Of a stretch of DNA of 64,000 bases, positions 1 to 9,664 are shown one piece after another. Made by a program: the position numbers and the translations under genes. The notes beneath the pieces are model-generated. The model did not search any database and was not told the origin of the DNA. It worked only from the letters and a program-made list of their open reading frames with translations. The DNA is from Gordonia sp. SID5947 (GTDB lineage Bacteria > Actinomycetota > Actinomycetes > Mycobacteriales > Mycobacteriaceae): the NCBI RefSeq assembly GCF_009862785.1, contig NZ_WWHU01000001.1, positions 1,612,001 through 1,676,000 on the forward strand. Reading direction: 5' to 3'. Each line of letters begins with the position of its first letter. Positions within the stretch are counted from its first letter, which is position 1.

Positions 1-1
1 G

Positions 2-304
2 GAACTGTTGACCGGACACTGGGTCTCGCGCATCGAGGGGTCCCGCGTCGTCGGTACGGCGAACGCATCAGCGGCCACCACGATCCACTTCGCCGACATC
101 GACGACGCGACCATCGACGCCTACGCGGCGACCGGTGAGCCGCTCGCGGTCGCGGGCGCGTTCACCCTCGACGGCCTCGGCGGCTGGTTCGTGGAGGCCA
201 TCGACGGCGATCCCTCATCGGTGATCGGGATCGGACTGCCGACGGTTCGTCGGCTCCTCGCCGACGTGGGAGTCGACGTGACGACGTTGTGGCATCTCCC
301 CTGA
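2..304 (+). CDS. maf: Maf-family nucleotide pyrophosphatase, 3' part only
   Basis: C-terminal ~100 residues of a Maf/HAM1-like septum-formation inhibitor, a cytosolic pyrophosphatase acting on non-canonical or modified nucleoside triphosphates. The frame is open through the left edge of the window, so the start is missing. Recognisable family text includes ANASAATTIHFADIDD, AYAATGEPLAVAGAFTLDG and the GLGGWFVEAIDGDPSSVIGIGLP segment, which match the second half of Maf proteins. TGA is at 302-304. It lies directly before the first PapA-like gene; in M. tuberculosis the same gene (Rv3282, from memory) precedes sseA, so the locus is syntenic apart from the insert. Confidence 0.9.
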   Translation, partial: ELLTGHWVSRIEGSRVVGTANASAATTIHFADIDDATIDAYAATGEPLAVAGAFTLDGLGGWFVEAIDGDPSSVIGIGLPTVRRLLADVGVDVTTLWHLP

Positions 305-331
305 CCCGGTCGGCCACGAGAGGATGCGCCC

Positions 332-1654
332 GTGAAGCTCTGCGGTGACGATGCCGTCGAGATCGAGCCGGGCACGGTCATCCGCTGGGGACTGTCCGCG
401 ACCGCCGAAGCCCGACCGGTGTCGGTCCCGGCGTCGGAGAACGAGAAGTTCCACCTCGACGCGGCGCGGCGTGACGGCTCCGCCGGATGGCTCGCGCTGA
501 CGGTCGAGTTCGCCGAGGCGCTGAACGTCGACGACATCACCCGCGGCCTCCGGAGGCTGGTGGACCGCCACGAGGTCCTGCGGTGTCACTTCGTCTCCTC
601 CGACGGCGGGCACATCCGCCACCTGCTACCGGTGGGTGGCCTCACGGTGCAGCCGGTGGCCACCGAGCCCCCGCTCGCCGACGGTCTGGTGGACGACATC
701 GCAACGGTGTGTTCGCCGTTCGGACCGCTACGGCATTATCTCGCAGCGGTCCGCCGGCCGTCGTCGACGACCGTGATCCTCGCCTTCGACCACTGCTACG
801 TCGACGCCTACTCACTCGCCGTCATCGCAGCAGACCTCGTCGACGACCTCTCGGACACGACGGTCACGCAGCCGGCGAGCTTTCTGGACATCCGGGCGGT
901 CGAGGAGGCCGCAACGCCTGTGGGCCCCGGAGACCGGCGTCTGCGGCGGTGGGGCGAATTCCTCGCCGCGAACCACTGGACCGTCCCCGAGTTCCCCCTC
1001 GATCTCGGCCTCGCTCCCGGCGACACCGCCCCGGTGCGCACGGAGGTTCGCGCGCTCATGTGCGCCACGACGGCCCGCCGCTTCGAGCGGACCGTGCACA
1101 CGCTCGACGCGCGAACGTACCCGGCGTTGCTCACGGCGGTGGCCGAAGCGGTCCACACCGTCGGCGGGCCGTCCGAGCTGCCCACCATCATTCCGGTCCA
1201 CACCCGCCACCGCGCCACCGACCGCACAGCCGTCGGCTGGCTGGTCGGCAACGCCCCCATCCTTCTCAGCGGGTCAGGTCAGCGCGCAACCACCTTGCGC
1301 GCGAACACAACACGGCTCGGCGATGCACTTCCGCTCGCCCGGATCGGCCTCACGCCCGTGTACCGGGCCTACGGCGACCTGATCCGAGCCGTGCGGCACG
1401 ACGTCTTCATGGTGTCCTACGTCGACTATCGCAAGCTCGGTCTGCCGGCGTCGGTGACCACTCGGCAGATCTCGAGTCCACGCCGCGCCGACACCGCACA
1501 GTTCTGGTTCTGGCGTGACGCGGACGGTGTCCATCTGCGGGCCAGGTATCCGGACACCGCGCTCGCGCGGGCGACGATGGCCGGCGTGCTCGAAGCGGTC
1601 GACGACCGCCTCCGCGTCGTCTCGTCCGGCGTGCTGTGCCGTCAGGTGGGGTGA
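332..1654 (+). CDS. PapA-like condensation-domain acyltransferase (first copy)
   Basis: A 440-residue member of the condensation-domain/PapA acyltransferase superfamily, which transfers acyl groups from a CoA or carrier-protein thioester to an alcohol or amine. The N-terminus carries the EPGTVIRW signature resembling the EPGxLVxW start of mycobacterial PapA proteins, followed by a VDRHEVLRCHF helix (about residues 78-87). The active-site motif is H154-C-Y-V-D158, but it is followed by Ala-Tyr instead of the usual Gly, so HxxxDG is HxxxDA. GTG start with gagagga about 8 nt upstream; 27 bp after maf. No NRPS adenylation or carrier domain adjoins, so it is a stand-alone enzyme. Substrate unknown. 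A related gene lies at 3164. Confidence 0.75.
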   Translation: MKLCGDDAVEIEPGTVIRWGLSATAEARPVSVPASENEKFHLDAARRDGSAGWLALTVEFAEALNVDDITRGLRRLVDRHEVLRCHFVSSDGGHIRHLLPVGGLTVQPVATEPPLADGLVDDIATVCSPFGPLRHYLAAVRRPSSTTVILAFDHCYVDAYSLAVIAADLVDDLSDTTVTQPASFLDIRAVEEAATPVGPGDRRLRRWGEFLAANHWTVPEFPLDLGLAPGDTAPVRTEVRALMCATTARRFERTVHTLDARTYPALLTAVAEAVHTVGGPSELPTIIPVHTRHRATDRTAVGWLVGNAPILLSGSGQRATTLRANTTRLGDALPLARIGLTPVYRAYGDLIRAVRHDVFMVSYVDYRKLGLPASVTTRQISSPRRADTAQFWFWRDADGVHLRARYPDTALARATMAGVLEAVDDRLRVVSSGVLCRQVG

Positions 1655-1736
1655 ACCGGGCACGCTCGATGAACGAGCGAGCCCAGGCCTCGTCCACGCC
1701 GCGGCACGCGGCCGACCATGCGACTTGAACTGTGGG

Positions 1737-1742
1737 TAGGCT
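1737..1742 (+). promoter_or_regulatory. candidate -10 box for the sseA operon
   Basis: TAGGCT, a TANNNT-type actinobacterial -10 element, about 83 nt before the sseA start in the 170 bp gap after the first acyltransferase. No convincing -35 is visible. The rest of the gap (1655-1824) shows nothing recognisable. Confidence 0.35.
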
Positions 1743-1824
1743 CATGTGCGAGACACGTACGTCGGTGGGTCCGCCACAGTCCAGCCCGTCGCGGACCGAC
1801 GACACATCACGAAGGGGACCGCAG

Positions 1825-2721
1825 TTGAGCGTTGAGACCGATCCGAATCCGGCGTTCGCCGACTACGCCCACCCGGAGCGCCTCGTCACGACGCAGTGGC
1901 TCTCGGCACATCTCGGTGCCAAGGGACTCAAGATCATCGAGTCCGACGAAGACGTCCTGCTTTTCGACATCGGCCACATCCCGACTGCCCAGAAGGTCGA
2001 TTGGCATCTGCACCTGAACGACCCGGTGACACGGGATTACATCAACGGTGAACAGTTCGCCGAACTGATGCGTAGCAAGGGCATCGAACGCGACGACACG
2101 ATCGTCATCTACGGCGACAAGAGCAACTGGTGGGCGGCCTACGCGCTCTGGGTGTTCACACTCTTCGGTCACGAGGACGTGCGACTGCTCGACGGCGGCC
2201 GGGACGCCTGGATGTCCGAGGACCGCGAGACATCGTTCGACGTCCCCGACTATCCCCGCTCCGACTACCCCGTCGTGGAGCGTGACGACACGCTGATCCG
2301 GGCGTTCGCGCCCGAGGTTCTCGGCGCGCTCGGTTCCGAACCCCTCGTCGACGTCCGATCGCCGCAGGAGTACAGCGGAGAACGCACCCACATGCCCGAC
2401 TACCCCGAGGAGGGCGCGCTGCGCGGTGGACACATCCCCACCGCGATCTCCATCCCGTGGGCCAAGGCCGCCGCTCCCGACGGCCGGTTCCGCGCCAAGG
2501 CCGAACTGGACGAGATCTACGGCGATCTCGAGCCGTCGACGCCGACGATCGCCTACTGCCGGATCGGCGAGCGCTCGAGTCACACCTGGTTCGTGCTGAC
2601 CCACCTGCTCGGCTTCGGGAACGTGCGCAACTACGACGGCTCCTGGACCGAGTGGGGCAACGCGGTGCGGGTGCCGATCGCCGTCGGCACGGAACCCGGC
2701 TCGGCACCCGCTTCGGCATGA
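1825..2721 (+). CDS. sseA: thiosulfate sulfurtransferase, two rhodanese domains (SseA type)
   Basis: A 298-residue cytosolic rhodanese that moves sulfane sulfur from thiosulfate or a related donor to a thiophilic acceptor. Two rhodanese domains: an inactive N-terminal one (about 20-150) and a catalytic C-terminal one (about 165-285) with the cysteine loop [10 protein letters not shown], Cys245. Start chosen at TTG 1825 because gaagggga sits 7 nt upstream; the open frame extends to 1732 but that extension is not family-like. It overlaps the SufE-like gene by ATGA, so the two are translationally coupled, and the sulfurtransferase/SufE pairing points to sulfur mobilisation beside biotin-dependent carboxylase genes. 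Ortholog of Rv3283 by context. Confidence 0.9.
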   Translation: MSVETDPNPAFADYAHPERLVTTQWLSAHLGAKGLKIIESDEDVLLFDIGHIPTAQKVDWHLHLNDPVTRDYINGEQFAELMRSKGIERDDTIVIYGDKSNWWAAYALWVFTLFGHEDVRLLDGGRDAWMSEDRETSFDVPDYPRSDYPVVERDDTLIRAFAPEVLGALGSEPLVDVRSPQEYSGERTHMPDYPEEGALRGGHIPTAISIPWAKAAAPDGRFRAKAELDEIYGDLEPSTPTIAYCRIGERSSHTWFVLTHLLGFGNVRNYDGSWTEWGNAVRVPIAVGTEPGSAPASA

Positions 2722-3167
2722 GCCTCCCGGCCGCGCTCGCCGAGATCGTCGATGACTTCGGCGCACTCGGCGATGCCGACAAGGTGACCCTCCTGTTGGA
2801 GTTCTCCCGCGAGCTCCCCGACCTGCCCGAGCATCTACTCGAGGATGCGATGGAGCCGGTCCCCGAATGCCAGTCTCCGGTGTTCCTGTCGGTCGACGCG
2901 TCGGAGCCGGCGTCGGTGCGCTTGCACTTCAGCGCCCCACCGGAAGCCCCGACCACACGTGGCTTCGCATCGATCCTGCATCAAGGTCTCGACGGCGCGT
3001 CCGCCGACGACATCCTCGCCGTACCGGCCGACTTCTACCACGATCTGGGCCTCGGTTCGGCGGTGAGTCCCCTGCGACTGCGCGGCATGGCGGGCATGCT
3101 CGCCCGGATCAAGGGTCAGGTGCGTGCGCAGACCGCCGGGTCCGGTGGGCCGCCCGCCACGACATGA
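2718..3167 (+). CDS. SufE-family sulfur acceptor protein
   Basis: A 149-residue SufE/CsdE-fold protein. SufE proteins accept persulfide sulfur on a conserved cysteine; here the matching site is ECQSPVFL, Cys51. Other family landmarks are the N-terminal [19 protein letters not shown] helix and the C-terminal [22 protein letters not shown] helix. ATG 2718 overlaps the sseA stop (ATGA) and its own TGA overlaps the next start (ATGA at 3164), giving a three-gene coupled unit. Equivalent to the Rv3284 position between sseA and accA3. It may receive sulfur from SseA; that link is inferred from adjacency. Confidence 0.88.
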   Translation: MSLPAALAEIVDDFGALGDADKVTLLLEFSRELPDLPEHLLEDAMEPVPECQSPVFLSVDASEPASVRLHFSAPPEAPTTRGFASILHQGLDGASADDILAVPADFYHDLGLGSAVSPLRLRGMAGMLARIKGQVRAQTAGSGGPPATT

Positions 3168-4744
3168 AGTTCATCCAGATCCTCGAGGAGCCGATCGAGC
3201 CAGGCGGTCTCGTCGAGTGGATGCCCTACGTCCCGGGTGGGCTGGGCAACTGGAGTCACGACTCCCGATTGACCTCCCACAATCACGAACAACACCTTCG
3301 GTCCGCCTTCGAATACCGTTTGCGGACACGCCGAGAAGGTGGCCGGGAATCGTGGCTCGGCCTGTCCATCGAGTTCGACGAGCCACTGTCGATCCCCGCG
3401 ATCCGCAGCACCCTGATGACGTGGATCGACCGTCACGAGGTCCTCCGGAGCCACGTCGTCATCAAGGGTGACGGCCTCCAACGACTGAGTACGGCCGAGG
3501 GCACCGTCAAGCTCAAGATGGGCCGGATCGGCTGGTACACCCAGTCCGGCCCACTCGTCGAGCAGATCGCCGGTGCCTTCGACCGGGCGACCGCACCCCT
3601 GCACTGGCCCGCCTACATGTTCGCCACGGTGGGTCGCGAGGACTCCTTCACGTTGCTGTTCGCCGCCGACCACTCGCTGGTCGACGGCTACTCGCTGATC
3701 ATGGCCCAACAGGAACTGGTGACGCTCTACCGCGCGGCTCGCGATCGCACCGAGCCCGACCTGCCGCCCGTCGGCAGTTACGTCGACTTCAGCGCCGAGG
3801 AACGTCGGCAGGCCGACCAGACCGGCGCTGACCATCCTGCGGTGGCCACCTGGTCGTCATTCCTGCGCACCGGACGCGGCGACCTGCCCGGCTTCGACTA
3901 TCGAGACAATGGCGCAGGCGGCGCCATGGTTCGCCCCGCTGCCGACGACGCCACCGGCGAGCTCGCCCCCGCTCCCGAAGAAGGCTCTGTCCCGCAGGAT
4001 TCGATCACCGGGGTCGTCCTCGACGACGATGCCGCAAACCGGTTCACCGCGGTGTGTTCACAAGCGGGCGGCACACTGACCGCCGGGGTGCTGGCGGCCT
4101 TCGCCATGGTCTACCACGAACGCACCGGAGACCCTGAGTTCCGTTGCGTCCTGCCGCGACACACGCGCGATCACAGCCGATGGCTGACCGCCCTCGGTTG
4201 GTTCGTCGCGGTGGCGCCGTTCTGCCTCGACGTCTCCGACTCCCCCACCTTCGATCAAGCCGTGACGCGGGCCACCGCGGAGCTGAAACGGTCCCGGCAA
4301 GGGGCGTCCCTCCCATTCCTGCGCGTCGCCGAACTCATCGGCTACCAGGGCGAGCCGCATTTCGTCATCTCGTTCATCGACACCCGGTACGCACCCGGCG
4401 CCGCCGAGGCCGATGCAGGCCGCGCCAAGGTGCTGCGCAGTCACAGCTACGCCACCGACGAGGTGTTCATCTGGATCAACCGGACGCCATCCGGTATGCG
4501 TGTTTCGGCACGCTTCCCGGCCAGCGCAGACACCGTCGTCGGCCCCATCGTCGATGCGACGACAGACGTGAACAATCTCACTGACACCACCTTCGACGAC
4601 ACCAGGGCCGACGGCACCGGGGCCGACGACACCGCCGCATCGGTACACGCCTACCTGCGCCGTTTCACCGAGCTCCTCCGAGCCATCGGCGACAGCAGCA
4701 CCTTCGGTGTCCCGAACGCACCCGTCCCCCGACCGAGCAATTGA
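3164..4744 (+). CDS. PapA-like condensation-domain acyltransferase (second copy)
   Basis: A 526-residue stand-alone condensation-domain/PapA acyltransferase. It has the PapA-like N-terminal EPGGLVEW box (about 12-19), [12 protein letters not shown] (about 88-99), an intact catalytic H170-S-L-V-D174-G175 and a second-half [10 protein letters not shown] segment where condensation domains carry their bridging motif. The start overlaps the sufE stop by ATGA, so it is translationally coupled to sseA-sufE rather than a loose insertion. About 85 residues longer than the first copy (332-1654); residues 250-300 contain an A/P/E-rich loop that may explain part of this. By analogy with PapA enzymes it could esterify a sugar or polyketide with a fatty acyl group, but the substrate is unknown. 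Confidence 0.78.
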   Translation: MKFIQILEEPIEPGGLVEWMPYVPGGLGNWSHDSRLTSHNHEQHLRSAFEYRLRTRREGGRESWLGLSIEFDEPLSIPAIRSTLMTWIDRHEVLRSHVVIKGDGLQRLSTAEGTVKLKMGRIGWYTQSGPLVEQIAGAFDRATAPLHWPAYMFATVGREDSFTLLFAADHSLVDGYSLIMAQQELVTLYRAARDRTEPDLPPVGSYVDFSAEERRQADQTGADHPAVATWSSFLRTGRGDLPGFDYRDNGAGGAMVRPAADDATGELAPAPEEGSVPQDSITGVVLDDDAANRFTAVCSQAGGTLTAGVLAAFAMVYHERTGDPEFRCVLPRHTRDHSRWLTALGWFVAVAPFCLDVSDSPTFDQAVTRATAELKRSRQGASLPFLRVAELIGYQGEPHFVISFIDTRYAPGAAEADAGRAKVLRSHSYATDEVFIWINRTPSGMRVSARFPASADTVVGPIVDATTDVNNLTDTTFDDTRADGTGADDTAASVHAYLRRFTELLRAIGDSSTFGVPNAPVPRPSN

Positions 4745-4781
4745 TCGGTGGGCTAGGGTATTGCCCTGAGCGCGTGGCACC

Positions 4782-4787
4782 TAGACT
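4782..4787 (+). promoter_or_regulatory. candidate -10 box for accA3
   Basis: TAGACT in the 168 bp gap upstream of the carboxylase; a second TANNNT box, TAGGGT, is at 4754-4759. Either would give a 5' leader of 100-150 nt before the GTG at 4913. Choice between them is not decidable by eye. Confidence 0.35.
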
Positions 4788-4912
4788 CCAAGTGTCATGC
4801 GTCACCCTGGTCGGCCACCACCATGTCCGTCACGGGGTGGACCCAAGAACGAGTGTGATGCCCGACCACCAGCCGGTGTCGCCCGACGACGACACGACGC
4901 CCAGGAGAACAA

Positions 4913-6730
4913 GTGCCTAGTCCCTCTGCGAACAGCTCGACCACTATTTCCAAGGTGCTCATCGCCAATCGCGGTGAGATCGCCGTCCGCGTGATCCGCG
5001 CAGCCCGCGACGCCGGGCTCCCCAGTGTCGCCGTGTACGCAGAGCCGGACGCCGACGCACTGTTCGTCAAGCTCGCAGACGAGGCGTTCGCCCTGGGTGG
5101 TCAGACCTCCGCCGAGTCGTACCTGGTGTTCGACAAGATCCTCGACGCGGCAGCCAAGTCCGGCGCGAACGCGATCCACCCCGGATACGGTTTCCTCTCG
5201 GAGAACGGCGACTTCGCACAGGCTGTCATCGACGCCGGACTGATCTGGATCGGGCCGTCCCCGCAGTCGATCCGCGACCTCGGTGACAAGGTCACCGCAC
5301 GCCACATCGCCCTCAAGGCCAACGCCCCGATGGCGCCGGGTACCAAGGATCCCGTGAAGGATGCCGACGAGGTCGTCGCCTTCGCCAAGGAGCACGGTGT
5401 GCCGGTCGCGATCAAGGCCGCATTCGGCGGTGGTGGTCGCGGAATGAAGGTCGCCTACACGATCGAGGAGATCCCGCACCTGTTCGAGTCGGCCACCCGC
5501 GAGGCGATCTCCGCCTTCGGTCGTGGCGAGTGCTTCGTCGAGCGCTACCTCGACAAGGCGCGCCACGTGGAGGCGCAGGTCATCGCCGACCAGCACGGCA
5601 ACGTCATCGTCGCGGGTACCCGCGACTGCTCACTGCAGCGTCGCTTCCAGAAGCTGGTCGAGGAGGCACCTGCACCCTTCCTGACCACCGAACAGCGCGA
5701 CCGCATCCACGCCTCCGCCAAGGCGATCTGCCGAGAGGCCGGTTACTACGGCGCGGGCACGGTCGAGTTCCTCGTCGGAGCCGACGGTCTCGTCTCCTTC
5801 CTGGAGGTCAACACCCGACTTCAGGTCGAGCACCCGGTCACCGAGGAGACCTCGGGTATCGATCTCGTCCGCCAGCAGTTCCGGATCGCCAACGGCGACA
5901 AGCTGGAGATCTCCGAGGATCCGACACCTCGCGGGCATTCCTTCGAGTTCCGCATCAACGGCGAGGACGCCGGCCGCAACTTCCTCCCCGCCCCGGGCCC
6001 CGTCACGGTCTACAAAGAGCCGACCGGTCCCGGTGTGCGCGTCGACTCGGGCGTCGTCGCGGGCGACGTCATCGGGGGTCAGTTCGACTCGATGCTCGCC
6101 AAGCTGATCGTCACCGGCGAGAACCGCGAACAGGCGCTCGAGCGCTCGCGTCGCGCTCTCGCCGAGTTCCAGGTCGAAGGACTCGCGACGGTCATCCCGT
6201 TCCACCGGCACATCGTCGAGAACCCGGCATTCCACGGTCACGTCGACGAGAACGGTGACGAGAAGTTCGACGTCTACACCAAGTGGATCGAGACCGACTG
6301 GGAGAACCCGATCGAGCCGTACACCGGTGGTGAGCCGATCGAAGAAGACGAGTCGCTGCCGCGTCAGAACGTGGTGGTCGAGGTCGGTGGCCGTCGCGTC
6401 GAGGTCTCGCTGCCCGGCGACCTCGCACTCGGCGGCGGCGGAGGCAGCGCCAACGGCGTGGTCCGCAAGAAGCCGAAGGCACGTTCACGCAAGAAGGGCG
6501 GCGGCGCCGCCGCCTCCGGTGATGCCGTGCAGGCACCGATGCAGGGCACTGTCGTCAAGGTCGCGGTCGAGGAGGGCCAGGAGGTCTCCGCGGGCGAGCT
6601 CGTGGTCGTGCTCGAGGCGATGAAGATGGAGAACCCGGTCACCGCGCACAAGGACGGTGTGGTCACCGGCCTGGCTGTCGAGGCCGGTGCCGCGGTGACC
6701 CAGGGCACCATGCTCCTCGAGTTGAAGTAG
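4913..6730 (+). CDS. accA3: acyl-CoA carboxylase alpha subunit (biotin carboxylase + BCCP)
   Basis: 605 residues. Residues about 13-460 are the biotin carboxylase ([18 protein letters not shown] start, glycine-rich ATP loop in [20 protein letters not shown]...[17 protein letters not shown]). The last ~70 residues are a biotinyl domain with EAMKMEN, biotin-accepting Lys571. It carboxylates its own biotin with ATP and bicarbonate; separate beta subunits then transfer CO2 to acyl-CoA, making malonyl- or methylmalonyl-CoA for fatty and mycolic acid synthesis. A G/K-rich linker (GGGGGSANG...[13 protein letters not shown]) joins the domains. GTG start with aggag 5 nt upstream. Position after sseA-sufE is the Rv3285 position; the beta subunits would be expected left of the window. 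Confidence 0.95.
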   Translation: MPSPSANSSTTISKVLIANRGEIAVRVIRAARDAGLPSVAVYAEPDADALFVKLADEAFALGGQTSAESYLVFDKILDAAAKSGANAIHPGYGFLSENGDFAQAVIDAGLIWIGPSPQSIRDLGDKVTARHIALKANAPMAPGTKDPVKDADEVVAFAKEHGVPVAIKAAFGGGGRGMKVAYTIEEIPHLFESATREAISAFGRGECFVERYLDKARHVEAQVIADQHGNVIVAGTRDCSLQRRFQKLVEEAPAPFLTTEQRDRIHASAKAICREAGYYGAGTVEFLVGADGLVSFLEVNTRLQVEHPVTEETSGIDLVRQQFRIANGDKLEISEDPTPRGHSFEFRINGEDAGRNFLPAPGPVTVYKEPTGPGVRVDSGVVAGDVIGGQFDSMLAKLIVTGENREQALERSRRALAEFQVEGLATVIPFHRHIVENPAFHGHVDENGDEKFDVYTKWIETDWENPIEPYTGGEPIEEDESLPRQNVVVEVGGRRVEVSLPGDLALGGGGGSANGVVRKKPKARSRKKGGGAAASGDAVQAPMQGTVVKVAVEEGQEVSAGELVVVLEAMKMENPVTAHKDGVVTGLAVEAGAAVTQGTMLLELK

Positions 6731-6745
6731 CAACTCCCCAACTGC

Positions 6746-7107
6746 ATGAATCCGGTCGAGATCAACGCCGGGACGTGGTATCTGCGAGCGCTGCGCGCTG
6801 ACGAGCGGATGACCGACGTCCCGGCGTTGTCGGATCTGGGCATCGTCGACCCGGACGCCTACGTTTCGGCCGCGAACGCGGCCTGGTCGGACGAGACACG
6901 CTACGTCTGGGCTGTCTGCATTCCCACGACCGGTGAACTCGTCGCGCTGGTCGGCGTCGCGCCAGACGCCGACGGTACTCGACTGTGGGGCCGTGCCCGG
7001 ACAGGTCACGAGGAGGCCTTGGCGGCTTCCCTGCCCCGGTGAGCCGTTTCGCAGAGGGCGCCCTCGGCCTCACGATCAGCTCGACCGATACCGCCACCGG
7101 CGGCTGA
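6746..7107 (+). pseudogene. small conserved protein, apparent -1 frameshift near its C-terminus
   Basis: An ATG frame from 6746 (NPVEINAGTWYLRALRADER..., a weak resemblance to GNAT acetyltransferase N-termini) ends at TGA 7040-7042 after LAASLPR. One extra C in the C4 run at 7034-7037 would make the protein continue as PPVSRFAEGALGLTIS... to TGA 7105-7107. The segment AVCIPTTGELVALVGV looks like a beta-strand pair of an acyltransferase fold, but I cannot name the family. It starts 15 bp after accA3. Either a decayed gene or a sequencing deletion; see the frameshift finding. Confidence 0.5.
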
Positions 7108-7116
7108 CCCGTGCGC

Positions 7117-7878
7117 TCACAGGAGCGAAGTCGCCGACCACCCCGGACTCGGAGCCATCGTGGGCCACGGCTGCCGGCTGTGAGCCGGCGCACGCTGGGG
7201 CACACCCGGCGGGGTCATCGTCGCGCAGGCGTTCTGATCGCCGGTCGGCGTCGGATAGATGGCCGCAAAATCCAGCCGGGTGGTGCGCCAGTCACCGAAC
7301 ATGTCCCCGTCCGGAGTGCGGTTGGTGCCGCTCCGGACGTCGGGCGGCCCGGCGCCGACTCGGCGGAAGTCGATCTCCACCGGTCGCGGCGGATCGCTGC
7401 GCGACGTCCATGACGACCCGCTTGCCCGGTCGTCGCGAACGGACCGATATCCGTGCCGGCACAGCACGATCCGTGTCCAGTTGCCGTCGTCCACCCGGCG
7501 CAGGCCCGTGAAGATCGCGGTGCCGACGCCCGGCCTCTCCGACGACACGTCGGGCGGATAGGCGGCGATCATGCTGTCGATGTTCGACGGCGACGCCGCG
7601 ACGAATCCGTGGTAGCCCCACGTCGTCGACCGGCCCGCATCGGCGAGTTCGAACGATTCGATGTAGGCGCGGACGAAGGTGCCCTCCGGACCGAAGAGTC
7701 CGAACACCGGGCTCGGCATCCATCGGAACGTGATGTCGAGTTCGGCCGGCCCGTGTTCGGCCGTTCCGGGCTCGGGGCCCACCGGCACGCCTGGGCTGCC
7801 TCCACACCCGCAGATCAGGACCATCGCGAGGCCGGCAGCCGCCAGCGCGGCGGCAGGTCCGTGGTGTGCTCGCGTCAC
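7117..7878 (-). CDS. putative lipoprotein of unknown function
   Basis: A 253-residue predicted exported lipoprotein. The N-terminus has two Arg/His charges, a hydrophobic stretch AAALAAAGLAMVLI and a lipobox-like ICGC, so diacylglyceryl attachment at that Cys and anchoring to the outer face of the membrane are likely. No known domain is recognised in the mature part, which has a GFLFGPEG-like beta-rich look, several Trp-containing strands and four scattered cysteines. The GTG at 7878 is preferred over an in-frame GTG at 7887, because the gaggagg Shine-Dalgarno overlaps the latter and is 7 nt before the former. Separated by 176 bp from the MFS gene on the same strand; probably its own unit. 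Confidence 0.6.
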   Translation of the reverse strand: MTRAHHGPAAALAAAGLAMVLICGCGGSPGVPVGPEPGTAEHGPAELDITFRWMPSPVFGLFGPEGTFVRAYIESFELADAGRSTTWGYHGFVAASPSNIDSMIAAYPPDVSSERPGVGTAIFTGLRRVDDGNWTRIVLCRHGYRSVRDDRASGSSWTSRSDPPRPVEIDFRRVGAGPPDVRSGTNRTPDGDMFGDWRTTRLDFAAIYPTPTGDQNACATMTPPGVPQRAPAHSRQPWPTMAPSPGWSATSLL

Positions 7879-8054
7879 GACGACCACCTCCTCACCCGCT
7901 GGTTCCCGGGCTGTCGGCTCACCTGCACACTAAGCGGGTCGACATGCGCGCCGCGGCGTCACCGTGCATCGGAATGGCGACGAGAAGGCAACGAATCCGC
8001 AGAGGCGTGGACGTTTCACCAGATGGCGCCGGCCCGAGTCTCGCGGATACGCAC

Positions 8055-9617
8055 TCAGCGGGTGGTCGCGGAAGCCTCGACGCCGGTTGCTCTGGGATCG
8101 GTCGACGCCGGTGCGTCGGGGTCGTGGAAGTCGCGACTTCGGATCAACGCCGCCGCCACCAGCCCGGCCACCAGGGCGACCACCGCGGCGATGAGGAGAA
8201 CGCGATCCAGGGCGTCTGCGTATCCCTGTGCGGCAACCCGGGCGACCTCGGCACGCAACGGTCCCGGCACTGTCCCCATCACACCGGCAACATTGCCGTC
8301 CGCGACGGCGTCGCCGATCTCCTGCGCACGCGCCGTCAGTGGGCCGCCGGTCAACGCGGACGCCACGGTACCGGCGAAATGTGATGCGAGCACGCTGCCG
8401 AGCACCGCCACCCCGGTCGCGATCCCGATCTGCCGGAACGTGGAGTTGATGCCGGACGCCATGCCGGCCCGCTCCTGCTCGACCACCCCGACCGCCGTCG
8501 AGGCCAGCGGCGGATTGATCAACCCGGTCCCGATGCCGGCGACGACGAACCCCGGGACCAGCTGGGTCCAGCTCCCGGTCGGGTCCGTACCGCGCATCAG
8601 CCACAGTCCGACCGCGACGAGTACGAAACCCGGACCGATGAGCCATCGGACCGGCACGAGGTCCGAGAGACGGCCGGCGACGGCCGCCGCGACGAACACG
8701 ACCCCGGAGAACGGTAAGAAGCGCAGACCGGCCTCGAGCGCCGAGTACCCCATGATGGTCTGTAGGTAGATGACGAGATAGGTGAGCGTCGAGAACATCG
8801 ATGCCGACACCGCCCACGCCGCGATGAGGCCGCCGTTGAAGGTCGGCACGCGGAGCAGGGCGCCGTCGATCATCGGATCCGCGACCATCCGTTCCACGAC
8901 GACGAATGCGACGAGGAGCACTCCGGCCACCACGAGCGATCCGGCGACACTCACCGAACCCCAGCCGTCGGCGTGGCTGCGAATGAGCCCGAAGACCAGA
9001 AAGGCCAGGGCCGCACTGAAACTCACGCAGCCCATCCAGTCGATGCGCCGCATCCCGGACGCCTTCGACTCGTCGACCCCGACGTAGGTCACCAAAAGCG
9101 CCGCGATGCCGACCGGGATGTTGACGTAGAAGATCCAGTGCCACGACAGACCGGTCGTCAACACACCGCCGAGGACCGGCCCGACGGCGACAGAGACGCC
9201 CGTCACGGCGCCGAAGACGCCGAACGCGATACCCCTCTCCTTGGGTGGAAACGCTTGTGCCAGCAGCGCGAGCGAGGTGGCGAACATGATCGCCCCGCCG
9301 ACTCCCTGGACCGCCCGCGCCCCGACCAGGAACTCGATGGTCGGTGCGAGACCGCAGGCGAGCGAACCCAGCGTGAACACGACGATGCCGGACGCGAACA
9401 CCAGTTTGCGTCCGATGATGTCGGCGACGGTCCCTGCCGTCAGCAGGAGCGCCGCGAGAGTGAGCGCGTACGCGTCGATGACCCACTGGAGACCGGCCAA
9501 CGACGATCCGAGGTCTCTCTGGATATCGGGTAGCGCAACGTTCACGATCGTGACGTCGAGCAACAACATGAACACCCCTGTGCACACCGCAGCCAGGGTC
9601 AGCCATTTCCGGGGCAT
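8055..9617 (-). CDS. MFS drug:proton antiporter, DHA2 (14-TM) family
   Basis: A 520-residue inner-membrane exporter of the EmrB/QacA type. It begins PRKWLTLAAVCTGVFMLLLDVTIVNVALPDIQRDLG, the diagnostic helix-1 text with the LDxTIVNVALP motif; antiporter motif C appears in the GVSVAVGPVLGGVL helix, and about 14 hydrophobic segments can be counted. ATG 9617 has aaggag at good spacing; the upstream ATG at 9641 in the same frame has none and would overlap the operator. Divergent from a TetR regulator with which it shares a 90 bp control region containing two TGAG-N6-CTCA sites, so efflux of a TetR ligand is likely. The substrate cannot be read from sequence. Confidence 0.9.
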   Translation of the reverse strand: MPRKWLTLAAVCTGVFMLLLDVTIVNVALPDIQRDLGSSLAGLQWVIDAYALTLAALLLTAGTVADIIGRKLVFASGIVVFTLGSLACGLAPTIEFLVGARAVQGVGGAIMFATSLALLAQAFPPKERGIAFGVFGAVTGVSVAVGPVLGGVLTTGLSWHWIFYVNIPVGIAALLVTYVGVDESKASGMRRIDWMGCVSFSAALAFLVFGLIRSHADGWGSVSVAGSLVVAGVLLVAFVVVERMVADPMIDGALLRVPTFNGGLIAAWAVSASMFSTLTYLVIYLQTIMGYSALEAGLRFLPFSGVVFVAAAVAGRLSDLVPVRWLIGPGFVLVAVGLWLMRGTDPTGSWTQLVPGFVVAGIGTGLINPPLASTAVGVVEQERAGMASGINSTFRQIGIATGVAVLGSVLASHFAGTVASALTGGPLTARAQEIGDAVADGNVAGVMGTVPGPLRAEVARVAAQGYADALDRVLLIAAVVALVAGLVAAALIRSRDFHDPDAPASTDPRATGVEASATTR

Positions 9618-9632
9618 CGCGCGCTCCTTTTT

Positions 9633-9646
9633 TGAGTTCACACTCA
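9633..9646. promoter_or_regulatory. operator candidate 1, TGAG-N6-CTCA
   Basis: TGAGttcacaCTCA, an inverted repeat just upstream of the MFS ribosome-binding site. The same architecture recurs exactly 32 bp away at 9665-9678. Most likely bound by the divergent TetR protein to repress the exporter. Confidence 0.6.
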
Positions 9647-9664
9647 GTTAATCGTCACATATTC

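Noticed and set aside
332..4744. Condensation domains read as part of an NRPS cluster
   Set aside because: No adenylation, carrier or thioesterase domains occur anywhere in the window; PapA-like stand-alone enzymes fit better.
7930..9606. 558-codon minus-strand frame overlapping the MFS exporter in another frame
   Set aside because: Very Arg/Gly-rich, no membrane helices or motifs; the overlapping frame is a textbook DHA2 transporter.
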